The notes under the pieces are model-generated. The model made no database searches, was not told the DNA's origin, and was given only the letters and a program-made list of their open reading frames with translations. Below are positions 1 to 7,713 of a stretch of DNA of 12,530 bases, in pieces (position 1 is the stretch's first letter; each line of letters opens with the position of its first letter). The translations under genes and the position numbers were made by a program. Source of the stretch: Gemmatimonadota bacterium (GTDB lineage Bacteria; Gemmatimonadota; Gemmatimonadetes; Gemmatimonadales; Gemmatimonadaceae); assembly GCA_028287205.1 (NCBI GenBank), contig JAQBQC010000125.1, positions 1 through 12,530 on the forward strand, read 5' to 3'.

Positions 1-2495
1 ACATCGATCTCGCCCGCCGCCGCGGGGAGGACGTGCCCAATCGCGACGAGCTCTTTCAGACGCCCGAGGAGGCGCAGCAGCAGCTCGCACGCTTCGGACG
101 CATTGCCATTCTGCATCGCGATGAGGCGACCGACGGTGGCGCGCGGAGCGCGGACATCGTCTTCCCGATTCGTCCGCCCGATGCCATCGACCGCGACATC
201 AAGCGGCTGCGCCGCATCGTCTCGGACGGCGTGCCCACCGTCATCCTCTGCGACAACGTCGGGCAGTGCGAGCGCCTCGACGAGATTCTCAACGAGGATG
301 CCCGCGCACCATCGCCCGCGGCGCTCACGGTCGGCGTCGTCGACGGCGGCTTCATCGTGCCGGGCGCTCGCGCGTCGGAGCCCGGGCTCCGGATCCTCAC
401 CGATCACGAGATCTTCCGGCGCGAGCGGCGCATCCGCCGCCACCGCCGCTACGGCTCGGGGTCGTCGCTCGAGAGCATCACCGCGCTCAAGCCCGGCGAC
501 TACGTCGTCCATCTCGAGCACGGCGTCGGCATCTATCGCGGCATTGAGCAGGTGTTCGTGCGCGAGAGCACCATTGAGGTCGCGGTCATCGAGTACGAGG
601 GTGGCGACCGGCTCAACGTGCCGCTCTACCGCATCGATCAAGTCGAACGCTACCGGTCAGCCGATGACGTCAGCAGCGATGCGCCCCCGCCGCGCCTCCA
701 CAAGCTCGGCGGCAAGCGCTGGGCGCAGCAGCGCGACAAGACGCGCGCCGCACTGCAGGAGATGACGCTCGAGCTCCTCGATCTCTATGCGCGCCGCCGG
801 GTCGCCGACAAGATCCCTTCGTTCCCCGATACCACCTGGCAGCGGCAGCTCGAGTCGTCCTTCTTGTTCGAGGACACGCCCGATCAGCGCAAGGCGACCG
901 TCGAGGTGAAGGCGGACATGGAGTCCACACGCCCGATGGATCGCCTGCTCGTTGGCGATGTCGGCTACGGCAAGACCGAGATTGCGGTGCGCGCTGCGTT
1001 CAAGGCGGTGCAGTCCGGTCGCCAGGTCGCCGTGCTCGTGCCCACCACGATTCTGGCGGAGCAGCACGGACGCACCTTCACCGAGCGCCTCGCCGATTTT
1101 CCCGTGTCGGTGCGCACGCTCTCGCGCTTCCAGACAGCCAGGGAGACGACTGCGACACTGGTCGAGATCGCCGAGAAGAAGGTCGACATCATCATCGGCA
1201 CCCATCGGCTGCTCAGCGCGGACGTCAACTTCGGCAACCTGGGCCTCGTCATCGTCGACGAAGAGCATCGCTTCGGCGTGAAGCACAAGGAGCGGCTCAA
1301 GCAGCTCAAGCTCGAGACGGACGTGCTCACGCTCACCGCAACGCCGATCCCGCGCACCCTGCACCAGTCGCTCGCAGGTCTGCGCGACATGACGGTCATC
1401 GCGACGCCGCCGCGCGACCGCTCGCCGGTGCTCACCTTCGTCGAGCCCTGGGATGAGGGGCTGATCGACGAGGGAATTGCGCGCGAGCTCGATCGCGGAG
1501 GGCAGGTCTTCTTCGTCCACAACCGCATCGAGACCATCGTCGGCATCGCGGACCACATCCAGCGCCTCGCGCCCCGCGCGCGGGTAGCCGTCGCGCACGG
1601 ACAGATGCGCGAGCGCGATCTCGAGGAAGCGATGCGCAAGTTCGTGAGCGGCGAGGTCGACGTGCTGGTGTCGACAATGATCGTCGAATCGGGGCTCGAC
1701 GTGCCCAACGCGAACACGATGTTCGTGAACCGCGCCGATCACTTTGGTCTGGCGCAGCTGTATCAGCTCCGCGGCCGCGTCGGACGCTCGTATCGCCGCG
1801 CGTACTGCTATCTGCTCGTGCCCGATGCCGTGGACATCGACGCCGAGCGCCGCCTGCAGGTGCTCGAGCATCACACGGAGCTCGGCTCGGGCTACCGGAT
1901 CGCGCTCAAGGATCTCGAGCTCCGCGGTGCCGGCAATCTGCTGGGCCCCGAGCAATCCGGGTTCGTGCAGGCCGTTGGCTTCGAGCTCTATCTCCGGATG
2001 CTCGACGAGACCGTCAACCGCATGATCAAGGGCGACAACGCACCCAAGCTGCGCCCCGCCGACGTGTCGATGGATATCGCGGCCTTCCTTCCCGACGACT
2101 ATCTGCCGATCCAGGAAGCCAAGCTCGACGTGTATCGCCGTCTGTCGACCTTCACGAAGGCGGAGGAGGTCGAGGCGCTGCGCGAAGAGCTGCGCGATCG
2201 CTTCGGCCCGCTCCCTCCGCCCGCGAATGCGTTTCTCTCGAGCGCACTGCTGCGCGTGAGCGGTGGCGCCATGGGCATAGAAGGAATCCTGGTGCGCGGT
2301 GACGAAGCGCGTATTACCTTTCGCGACGATGCGGTACCCCGGCTCAAGGGGCTCACATCGGCATTCCACGAAGTGCAATTCCAGGCGGAGGTGCGACGCG
2401 CGCATCCGCTCTCGCTCAAGCTCACGCGCCTCGGCGGCGCATCGCTTCTCGACGGGCTCGTTCGCGTTCTTCGCGGAGCCACCCGCGACGCGTGA
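1..2495 (+). CDS. mfd: Transcription-repair coupling factor Mfd (5' partial)
   Basis: Mfd is an ATP-driven DNA translocase that pushes or removes RNA polymerase stalled at lesions and recruits UvrA for nucleotide excision repair in the cytoplasm. The reading frame is open to the left edge (first full codon at 3), so the GTG at 33 is not the true start. About 830 of a usual ~1,150 residues are present; the N-terminal UvrB-like part is outside the window. Seen in order: the end of the UvrB-like module; the CarD-like RNAP-interacting domain (LKPGDYVVHLEHGVGIYRG, from about 487); Walker A GDVGYGKTE at 954-980; DEEH motif II at 1257-1268; TATPIPRT motif III; GLDVPNANT and RGRVGRS (motifs V-VI); and the C-terminal TRCF domain (FLPDDYLPIQEAKLDVYRRL). 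All translocase motifs look intact. It is first in a same-strand string, 61 nt before the foldase gene. Identity is very secure. Confidence 0.97.
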   Translation, partial: IDLARRRGEDVPNRDELFQTPEEAQQQLARFGRIAILHRDEATDGGARSADIVFPIRPPDAIDRDIKRLRRIVSDGVPTVILCDNVGQCERLDEILNEDARAPSPAALTVGVVDGGFIVPGARASEPGLRILTDHEIFRRERRIRRHRRYGSGSSLESITALKPGDYVVHLEHGVGIYRGIEQVFVRESTIEVAVIEYEGGDRLNVPLYRIDQVERYRSADDVSSDAPPPRLHKLGGKRWAQQRDKTRAALQEMTLELLDLYARRRVADKIPSFPDTTWQRQLESSFLFEDTPDQRKATVEVKADMESTRPMDRLLVGDVGYGKTEIAVRAAFKAVQSGRQVAVLVPTTILAEQHGRTFTERLADFPVSVRTLSRFQTARETTATLVEIAEKKVDIIIGTHRLLSADVNFGNLGLVIVDEEHRFGVKHKERLKQLKLETDVLTLTATPIPRTLHQSLAGLRDMTVIATPPRDRSPVLTFVEPWDEGLIDEGIARELDRGGQVFFVHNRIETIVGIADHIQRLAPRARVAVAHGQMRERDLEEAMRKFVSGEVDVLVSTMIVESGLDVPNANTMFVNRADHFGLAQLYQLRGRVGRSYRRAYCYLLVPDAVDIDAERRLQVLEHHTELGSGYRIALKDLELRGAGNLLGPEQSGFVQAVGFELYLRMLDETVNRMIKGDNAPKLRPADVSMDIAAFLPDDYLPIQEAKLDVYRRLSTFTKAEEVEALREELRDRFGPLPPPANAFLSSALLRVSGGAMGIEGILVRGDEARITFRDDAVPRLKGLTSAFHEVQFQAEVRRAHPLSLKLTRLGGASLLDGLVRVLRGATRDA

Positions 2496-2556
2496 CCGCG
2501 CCGGGCTTTCAGCCGCGCGCTGGCCCCATCGACTTCAGCCCATTCAATTTCCGCCA

Positions 2557-4047
2557 ATGAAACGCACTTTCGCCATATTCGTGATCGTCGGCGTGCTCGT
2601 CGCCTGTGAAGGATTCAAGAAGGCGATGGGCTCGCACTCCGATTCCGTCGCCAAGGCGGGCTCGCAGGAGCTCACCGTGGATCGTCTCGCGGCGCTCCTC
2701 GGTCAGGCCAAGGTGCCGGTGACTGCCGACATCGCGAAGGCGATCACGAACATCTGGGTCGACTACCAGCTGCTCGGCGTCGCGGCGGCGCACAGCGATT
2801 CCCTCGCCGATCCGAAGGCGGTCGACGACGCGCTCTGGCCGATCATCGCACAGATGCGCGCCGGCAAGTGGCACGATGTGGTGGTGAAGTCGTTCCACAT
2901 CGACACGTCGGGCGCCGAGGCGAAGTTCAACGCCGGTGACGTGCTCGCGGCACGCCACATTCTGTTCATGGTGCCACAGGGTGCAACCCCTGCGCAGAGC
3001 GATTCGATTCGCAAGGTCGCGGAAGGCGTTCATGCACAGGTGACGCCCGCCAACTTCACCGCGATGGCGACGAAGTACACGCAGGAGCCGGGCGGCGCAC
3101 AGCGCGGCGGCGACCTCGGCGTGTTTCCGAAGGGCGCGATGGTGCCGCAGTTCGAGCAGGCGGTGGCCGCCCTCAAGCCCGGCCAGGTGTCGCCGCTCGT
3201 GAAGACGCAGTTCGGCTTTCACATCATCCGTCGCTCCACGTATCCGGAAGTTGCCCAGGAAGTCGCCTCGCGCGTGAACGGTCCCGCGCTGCAGACCGCG
3301 GACAGCGCGTACATCGCGCAGCTCGAAGCGGCCGGCAACATTCAGTTCAAGCCGAACGCGGTGGCGACGATCAAGGAAGCCGCCAAGGATCTCGATGCGC
3401 ACCGCGCCGACAAGACGGTGATCGCGACGTCGAAGGCCGGCGACTTCACGGTGTCGCGTCTCACGCGGTGGCTCGAGGCCTTCCAGCAGAAGGAAGATCT
3501 CGGCAAGCGCCTGCAGTCCGCGCCCGACAGCATCGTGATCAGCTTCGCCAAGAACGTGCTCCGCAACGAGCTCGTGCTGCACCAGGCCGACAGCGCGAAG
3601 ATCACGTTGTCGCCCGATGAGATGAAGGAGTTGCACAACCGCTTCGCCGAGGTGGTGGTGCAGAGCTGGGATCAGCTGGGGCTCAACCCCAAGACGCTCG
3701 CGGACAGCGCCAAGTCGGTCTCCGCCCGCGAGAAGCTCGCGAGCGTCCGCGTGAACGCCTATCTCGACAAGCTCATGCAGCAGCAGGCGGGCTTCGTTCA
3801 GGTGCCGCCGCCGCTGGAGCAGCTCATGAAGCAGAAGTACAACGTGACGATCAACGGAGCGGCGATGGACAAGGCCGTCGCGTCGTCGGCGGCACTCAAG
3901 TCGAAGTCGGATTCGCTGCGCGCCAAGAACGCGCCGCCAACCGAAGTTCCGATGGGCGGAATGCAGATGCCGCCGCAGGGCGCGCCCGCACCGGCACCGG
4001 CCGCGCCGCCGGCTCCTGCTCCGGCGCCTCCGAAGCCGCACAATTGA
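2557..4047 (+). CDS. Parvulin-type peptidyl-prolyl isomerase lipoprotein (PpiC/PrsA-like foldase)
   Basis: Predicted envelope foldase of 496 aa. The chosen ATG begins a lipoprotein signal, MKRTFAIFVIVGVLVAC, with lipobox LVAC and acylated Cys17; Glu at +2 does not suggest inner-membrane retention. The frame is open further upstream, but only this start gives the signal; it lacks a clear Shine-Dalgarno. Residues 25-125 resemble a SurA/PrsA-type N-terminal chaperone region. Residues ~130-227 form one canonical rotamase domain with the conserved His134 (ARHIL), GGDLG (184-188), and FGFHII with His222, so isomerase activity is plausible. Residues 230-430 form a helical C-terminal chaperone region. 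A Pro/Ala-rich tail (about 459-496) follows, perhaps disordered or wall-interacting. It lies between mfd and the SurA-like gene, 34 nt upstream of the latter, so the two foldases are probably co-expressed. The family call is firm; the client proteins are unknown. Confidence 0.9.
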   Translation: MKRTFAIFVIVGVLVACEGFKKAMGSHSDSVAKAGSQELTVDRLAALLGQAKVPVTADIAKAITNIWVDYQLLGVAAAHSDSLADPKAVDDALWPIIAQMRAGKWHDVVVKSFHIDTSGAEAKFNAGDVLAARHILFMVPQGATPAQSDSIRKVAEGVHAQVTPANFTAMATKYTQEPGGAQRGGDLGVFPKGAMVPQFEQAVAALKPGQVSPLVKTQFGFHIIRRSTYPEVAQEVASRVNGPALQTADSAYIAQLEAAGNIQFKPNAVATIKEAAKDLDAHRADKTVIATSKAGDFTVSRLTRWLEAFQQKEDLGKRLQSAPDSIVISFAKNVLRNELVLHQADSAKITLSPDEMKELHNRFAEVVVQSWDQLGLNPKTLADSAKSVSAREKLASVRVNAYLDKLMQQQAGFVQVPPPLEQLMKQKYNVTINGAAMDKAVASSAALKSKSDSLRAKNAPPTEVPMGGMQMPPQGAPAPAPAAPPAPAPAPPKPHN

Positions 4048-4081
4048 TCGAACCACTGAGCGAGTCGAGGGTACGGTGAGC

Positions 4082-5413
4082 ATGCGCCATTCATTGATGT
4101 TCGCGGCTGTGGCCGCGACCGTGCTCGCCGCGCCGCTTCGCGCTCAACTCGGCAAGTCGAGCGACCAGAGCGGCGCTCCGCCAGTCGACGGTATCGTTGC
4201 CGTCGTAGGCACCACACCAATCCTGCGCTCGGATGTGGAAGAGCGCCTCGCCCAGGCGCGCGCGTCGGGGCAGAAGATGCCCGAAGACTCCGTCGCTCAG
4301 CAGACCATGATCAAGGCCATTCTCGACGCGATCATCGACGAGGAGCTGCTCGTTCAGAAGGCGAAGGAGGAGAAGGTCGAAGTCTCCGACAACGATGTGA
4401 ACGCCGATGTCGACAAGCGCATGCAGACCATCCGCACGCGCTTCACGACTGAGAAGGAGTTTCGCGACGAGCTCAAGAAATCGGGATTCGGCACCGTCGA
4501 CGAGTTCCGGCGCTGGCTCACGGATCAATCGCGCCGCAGCCAGATGCAGCAGAAGCTGTTCGAGAAGCTCCGCACGGATGGCAAGATCTCTCCCGTGGCC
4601 GTCTCGAACACGGAAGTCGACGACTTCTTCGGCAAGAACTCGAGCCAGCTGCAGAAGCTTCCTGCCACGGTAACGCTGCGACAGATCGTGGTCGCGCCGA
4701 AGCCCAGCGCACATCAGGATTCGATGGCGGTGCTGAAGGCGGAGTCGCTCTACGTCGAGATCTCGAAGGGCGGCGACTTCGAGCAGATCGCAAAGCGCGA
4801 GTCGATGGATCCCAGCACGAAGGAGCTCGGCGGCGATCTCGGCTGGCGTCGTCGCGGCGATTTCGTGCCCGAGTTCGACCGCGTGTACTTCGGGCTCCGG
4901 CCGGGTCTCGTGAGCCCTCCGGTGAAAACCGTGTTCGGATACCATCTCATTCGCGTCGATCGCGTGCAGCCCGCGGAAGTGAAGGGGCGGCATATCCTGA
5001 TTCGTCCGAAGATCGACTCTGCAGACGTTGCGGCAGCGCGCACGGAGGCGGCCGAGGTGGCGAAGCAGTGGCGCGCGGGCGTCGCGTTCGACACGCTGCG
5101 CGCGAAGCACCACGATCCGTCCGAAGAGTCCTCGATCCCGCAGCCGTTCCCCCAGTCGCAGCTGCCGCAGGAATACCAGACGGCGATCACGGGACACAAG
5201 GCGAACGATATTCTCGATCCGTTCGTGATCGAGGACAAGACGCGCGGCACGCCCAAGTACTTCGTCGTGCAGATCACGTCGATCGCGGGCGAGCACGAGC
5301 CCACGGTGGCAGATTGGCGCGAGAAGATTCGCGACCAGCTCGCGGAAGAGAAGGCGATTCGCCGCTATCTCGATGGGCTGCGGAAGGTGAGCTACGTGTC
5401 CGTCCGCATCTGA
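4082..5413 (+). CDS. surA: SurA-like periplasmic chaperone / peptidyl-prolyl isomerase
   Basis: Periplasmic chaperone expected to escort outer-membrane proteins. From the ATG (443 aa) there is a signal peptide ending at about residue 21 (LAAPLRA|Q). Next comes a SurA_N domain starting VDGIVAVVGTTPILRSDVE, then two parvulin-like domains (about 197-295 and 300-401) and a C-terminal helix that would pack on the N-domain. The first parvulin keeps GGDLGW (250-255) and GYH (His288) but has Gln201 where the catalytic-site His normally sits. The second has the HIL motif (His304) but lacks GGDLG and the C-terminal G-H-I motif. Catalysis may therefore be weak and the role mainly chaperoning. A GAGGG at 4067-4071 lies 10 nt before this ATG; an in-frame GTG at 4076 is the alternative start (+2 residues). 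The stop codon is 3 nt before the S4 gene. The family is secure; the exact symbol is by domain order. Confidence 0.88.
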   Translation: MRHSLMFAAVAATVLAAPLRAQLGKSSDQSGAPPVDGIVAVVGTTPILRSDVEERLAQARASGQKMPEDSVAQQTMIKAILDAIIDEELLVQKAKEEKVEVSDNDVNADVDKRMQTIRTRFTTEKEFRDELKKSGFGTVDEFRRWLTDQSRRSQMQQKLFEKLRTDGKISPVAVSNTEVDDFFGKNSSQLQKLPATVTLRQIVVAPKPSAHQDSMAVLKAESLYVEISKGGDFEQIAKRESMDPSTKELGGDLGWRRRGDFVPEFDRVYFGLRPGLVSPPVKTVFGYHLIRVDRVQPAEVKGRHILIRPKIDSADVAAARTEAAEVAKQWRAGVAFDTLRAKHHDPSEESSIPQPFPQSQLPQEYQTAITGHKANDILDPFVIEDKTRGTPKYFVVQITSIAGEHEPTVADWREKIRDQLAEEKAIRRYLDGLRKVSYVSVRI

Positions 5414-5416
5414 CCG

Positions 5417-5677
5417 GTGCGCGTCGACCTCGCGCTCAAGCGGCTCCTCCTCGTGAAGAGCCGCACCGAGGGAAAGGAGGCGTGCGACGTTGGTGCGGTG
5501 GTGGTGAACGGGAAGCGAGTGAAGGCATCCGCGGAGGTCGGGCCGGGTGACCAGATCAGGCTCGACTACGCACATCGCTCTCTCGAGATCGAGCTCCTCG
5601 CGGATATCGGCAAGAACGTCAGTCGTGCGGATGCGAAGACACTCTATCGTGTGCTCAGCGACGTGGTGACGGAGTGA
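5417..5677 (+). CDS. S4-domain RNA-binding protein, RqcP/Hsp15 family
   Basis: Small cytoplasmic RNA-binding protein of 86 aa, made almost entirely of one S4 domain: MRVDLALKRLLLVKSRTEGK, then VVVNGKRVKAS and VGPGDQIRL. The layout (MRxD..LK, K-x-R-T, a VNG-K-x-K-A-S turn, a PGD strand) and the length match Bacillus RqcP (YabO) closely. RqcP binds 50S subunits carrying peptidyl-tRNA and works with RqcH in C-terminal alanine tailing. Proteobacterial Hsp15 (HslR) is longer, with a basic tail that is missing here. The start is a GTG 3 nt after the upstream stop with no visible Shine-Dalgarno, suggesting reinitiation. The 3' end shares GTGA with the pdxA start, so the two are translationally coupled. 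The S4 assignment is firm; an RqcP role is inferred and needs an rqcH gene elsewhere in the genome. Confidence 0.85.
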   Translation: MRVDLALKRLLLVKSRTEGKEACDVGAVVVNGKRVKASAEVGPGDQIRLDYAHRSLEIELLADIGKNVSRADAKTLYRVLSDVVTE

Positions 5678-6570
5678 GCAGGCCTCGTCTCGCGATCACC
5701 CTCGGCGATCCGCGCGGCATCGGGCCCGAGATCGTCGCGGCAGCAATCGCCGATCCTCGCGTCCGTGCGCGCGCGGAGCTGGTGATCGTCGGCCCGTCCG
5801 GCACCGTGGTGCCCGCGAACGAAGAAATCGGTGAGTGGTCCACCGGCGGCAGCGCCGCAGTCGGCGGCCGCCTCGCCGGGCTCGCGATCGAGCGCGCGAC
5901 GGCGCTCGCGCTCGCCGGCGAGGTGCAAGGCATCGTCACTGCACCAATCGACAAGCACGCGCTCTTCGCCGGCGGCTACGACTTTCCGGGACACACGGAG
6001 ATGCTCGCCGCGCTCACCGGCTCGCACGTCGCCATGATGCTTGCGTCCGACCGCCTGCGCGTGGTGCTCGTGACCACCCACATCGCGCTCCACGATGTGC
6101 ACCGCGAGCTCACGCACGCACGCATCGTCGAGTGCGCGGACATCACGCGCCGCGGGCTGCAGCAGCTCTACGGAATTGCGGAGCCCAGGATCGCGCTCTG
6201 CGCGCTCAATCCGCACATGGGTGACGGTGGCCGCTTCGGCGCGGAAGACGACACGCTGCTCGCTCCGGCCGCGCGCGCCGCGAACATCCTCGGGCCATTC
6301 CCTGCGGACACCGTGTTCGTGCGCGCGATGCGCGGCGCCTTCGATGCCGTGCTCGCGCCATACCACGATGTCGGGATGACGGCGATCAAGGTCGCGTCCT
6401 TCGGAAGTGCGGTGAACGTCACGATGGGACTCCCGTTCCCGCGCACGTCGCCCGACCACGGCACCGCGCTCGACATCGCGGGCCAGAATCGCGCGGACCC
6501 CGCGAGCATGATCGAGGCGATCCTCGAGTGCGCGCGCTTTACCGATGCGCTGGTGCCTGCGAAGAAGTGA
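5674..6570 (+). CDS. pdxA: 4-hydroxythreonine-4-phosphate dehydrogenase PdxA
   Basis: NAD-dependent cytoplasmic enzyme of the DXP-dependent vitamin B6 pathway. It oxidises 4-phosphohydroxy-L-threonine to the unstable product that PdxJ condenses with deoxyxylulose phosphate to give pyridoxine phosphate. Visible family motifs are TLGDPRGIGPE (9-19), GIVTAPIDK (86-94), DFPGHTEMLA (103-112), and the metal-binding histidines His136 (TTH), His181 (NPHMGDGG) and His231 (APYHDVG). PRTSPDHGTALDIAG follows near the C-terminus. At 298 aa it is about 30 residues shorter than the E. coli enzyme (329). The loss lies between the first motif and GIVTAPIDK; the active site looks complete. The GTG start overlaps the S4 stop by 4 nt. 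In E. coli pdxA also follows surA, so the linkage is old or favoured. The identification is secure. Confidence 0.96.
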   Translation: MSRPRLAITLGDPRGIGPEIVAAAIADPRVRARAELVIVGPSGTVVPANEEIGEWSTGGSAAVGGRLAGLAIERATALALAGEVQGIVTAPIDKHALFAGGYDFPGHTEMLAALTGSHVAMMLASDRLRVVLVTTHIALHDVHRELTHARIVECADITRRGLQQLYGIAEPRIALCALNPHMGDGGRFGAEDDTLLAPAARAANILGPFPADTVFVRAMRGAFDAVLAPYHDVGMTAIKVASFGSAVNVTMGLPFPRTSPDHGTALDIAGQNRADPASMIEAILECARFTDALVPAKK

Positions 6571-6620
6571 TTGCGACGCCGCACCTAGACGTGCCCGCAG
6601 CGCAGGTGAAGCTTTCACGC

Positions 6621-7571
6621 ATGCCACACTCCCACGCGCACGGGCCGGGTACCACAGGTCATTCGCACGGCCACTCGCACGCCGGCCACGGCCACTCGCA
6701 CGGGCAGAGCGGATCCATCAGCCGACTGCGCATCGCTCTGGCGATAACAGCCGTGATCCTGGTGGCCGAGGCGGTGGGTGGGTACCTCGCGAATTCGCTG
6801 GCGCTGTTGGCAGATGCCGGCCACATGCTCACGGATGTCGCGGCGCTCGCGCTCTCGCTGTTCGTCGCCTGGTTCAGCCAGCGGCCCGAGACGGACAAGC
6901 GCACATACGGATATCTGCGGCTGGAAATTCTTGCGGCCTTTCTGAACGGCGCGACGCTGTTGCTCATCTCGGTGTGGATCATCTGGGAGGCCATCAACCG
7001 ACTTCGCACGCCCGAGCCCGTGCAGAGCGGGCTGATGCTCGGCGTGGCGGTGCTCGGGCTCGTGGCGAACGCAATCTCCGCGTGGGTGCTGCACCCCAGC
7101 AATGAGGACAATCTCAACGTGCGAGGTGCCTACCTCCACATTCTGGGCGACTTGCTCGGCTTCGTCGGCACCATCATCGCGGCGCTGCTCATTTGGCGCC
7201 TCGGCTGGCTAGCAGCGGACGCGATCGCATCGGTGATCGTGAGCACGCTGATTCTGCGCGGGGCGTGGACGCTCGTGCGCGATTCGACGGACGTGCTCCT
7301 CGAGTCGACGCCGGCTCACATCTCCGCCGCCTCCGTCCGCGATCAGCTCACCGCGATCCCGGGCATCGAGTCGGTGCACGATCTGCACGTGTGGACCGTC
7401 ACCTCGAACGTCATCGCCATGAGCGTGCACGCGATCGTGCGCGAGCCGGAGCGCCACCAGCACGTGCTCGAGCACGTGCTCGACGCCATGCGGCTGTTCG
7501 GCATCCAGCACGTGACGGTTCAGCTCGAGCGGCAGGAGATGTACGAGCGGGAGCTGCACCTGCACGCCTGA
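6621..7571 (+). CDS. Zinc/divalent cation efflux transporter, CDF family (CzcD/ZitB type)
   Basis: Inner-membrane cation diffusion facilitator of 316 aa, expected to export Zn2+ (or Cd/Co) by proton antiport. The first 28 residues are His-rich (10 His), a typical metal-sensing or loading segment of this branch. Six transmembrane helices span about residues 37-220. The transport site is HxxxD in TM2 (His68-Asp72, in ADAGHMLTD) and HxxxD in TM5 (His173-Asp177, in LHILGD), the pairing typical of zinc carriers. The cytoplasmic ZT_dimer domain is at about 225-305 (SVHDLHVWTVTSN). The ATG at 6621 was chosen because the His-rich leader starts there and AGGTGA lies 11 nt upstream; longer in-frame starts run back into pdxA and add non-family sequence. 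It lies 50 nt after pdxA. No metal-responsive operator is visible. The family is certain; the exact metal is not. Confidence 0.93.
   Translation: MPHSHAHGPGTTGHSHGHSHAGHGHSHGQSGSISRLRIALAITAVILVAEAVGGYLANSLALLADAGHMLTDVAALALSLFVAWFSQRPETDKRTYGYLRLEILAAFLNGATLLLISVWIIWEAINRLRTPEPVQSGLMLGVAVLGLVANAISAWVLHPSNEDNLNVRGAYLHILGDLLGFVGTIIAALLIWRLGWLAADAIASVIVSTLILRGAWTLVRDSTDVLLESTPAHISAASVRDQLTAIPGIESVHDLHVWTVTSNVIAMSVHAIVREPERHQHVLEHVLDAMRLFGIQHVTVQLERQEMYERELHLHA
6667..6702 (+). repeat. 15-bp direct repeat coding the His-rich leader
   Basis: ACGGCCACTCGCACG occurs at 6667-6681 and again at 6688-6702, a 21-bp (7-codon) period inside the N-terminal His-rich segment of the cation exporter. It suggests that the metal-binding leader grew by slippage duplication. 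The copies are identical at the DNA level. Confidence 0.85.
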
Positions 7572-7592
7572 GCCCGGCGGGTTCGGTCGCCG

Positions 7593-7630
7593 AGGGGAGA
7601 TTTCGGGCGAAATGCCCCTGAGAGACTTTT
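7593..7630 (+). terminator. Strong intergenic hairpin, possible terminator after the cation exporter
   Basis: AGGGG (7593-7597) pairs with CCCCT (7615-7619), and inside it ATTTC (7600-7604) pairs with GAAAT (7609-7613) around a GGGC loop, with a small internal bulge. A CGGCG/CGCCG stem lies just before it (7575-7592). A TTTT run appears only 7 nt after the stem (7627-7630), so this is not a textbook intrinsic terminator. It may end the mfd-to-exporter transcript or act in the 5' leader of the next unit. The spacer 7572-7713 otherwise holds no recognisable promoter. Confidence 0.35.
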
Positions 7631-7713
7631 CACGGGCGCTGGCAGAATGCGAATCGTGACGGCAGGGCTCGAGGGCTCGTCTCCACACAGACCATTGTGA
7701 GGGGAAAACAGCG

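Noticed and set aside
657..2405. Long minus-strand ORF (582 aa) opposite mfd; similar long ones at 2509-4083, 4091-5575, 5644-6627, 8097-9692 and 10681-12102
   Set aside because: They are exact shadows of well-identified + strand genes in GC-rich DNA. Their translations are rich in Arg/His/Leu with no family motifs, and no promoter or ribosome site supports them.
2299..2556. Upstream in-frame extension of the foldase ORF into the mfd 3' end
   Set aside because: It would bury the lipoprotein signal peptide 86 residues inside the protein. The ATG at 2557 gives a perfect signal and lipobox.
6528..6620. Longer start for the cation exporter overlapping pdxA
   Set aside because: The extra 31 residues are not family-like. 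The His-rich leader and Shine-Dalgarno-like AGGTGA support 6621.
7640..7660. Sigma54-like promoter (TGGCA...) before the pilT unit
   Set aside because: The second GC element is not at the required -12 spacing from the GG.
7572..7713. Cyclic-di-GMP (GEMM) riboswitch in front of pilus genes
   Set aside because: The spacer forms hairpins, but the conserved GEMM core sequences are absent.
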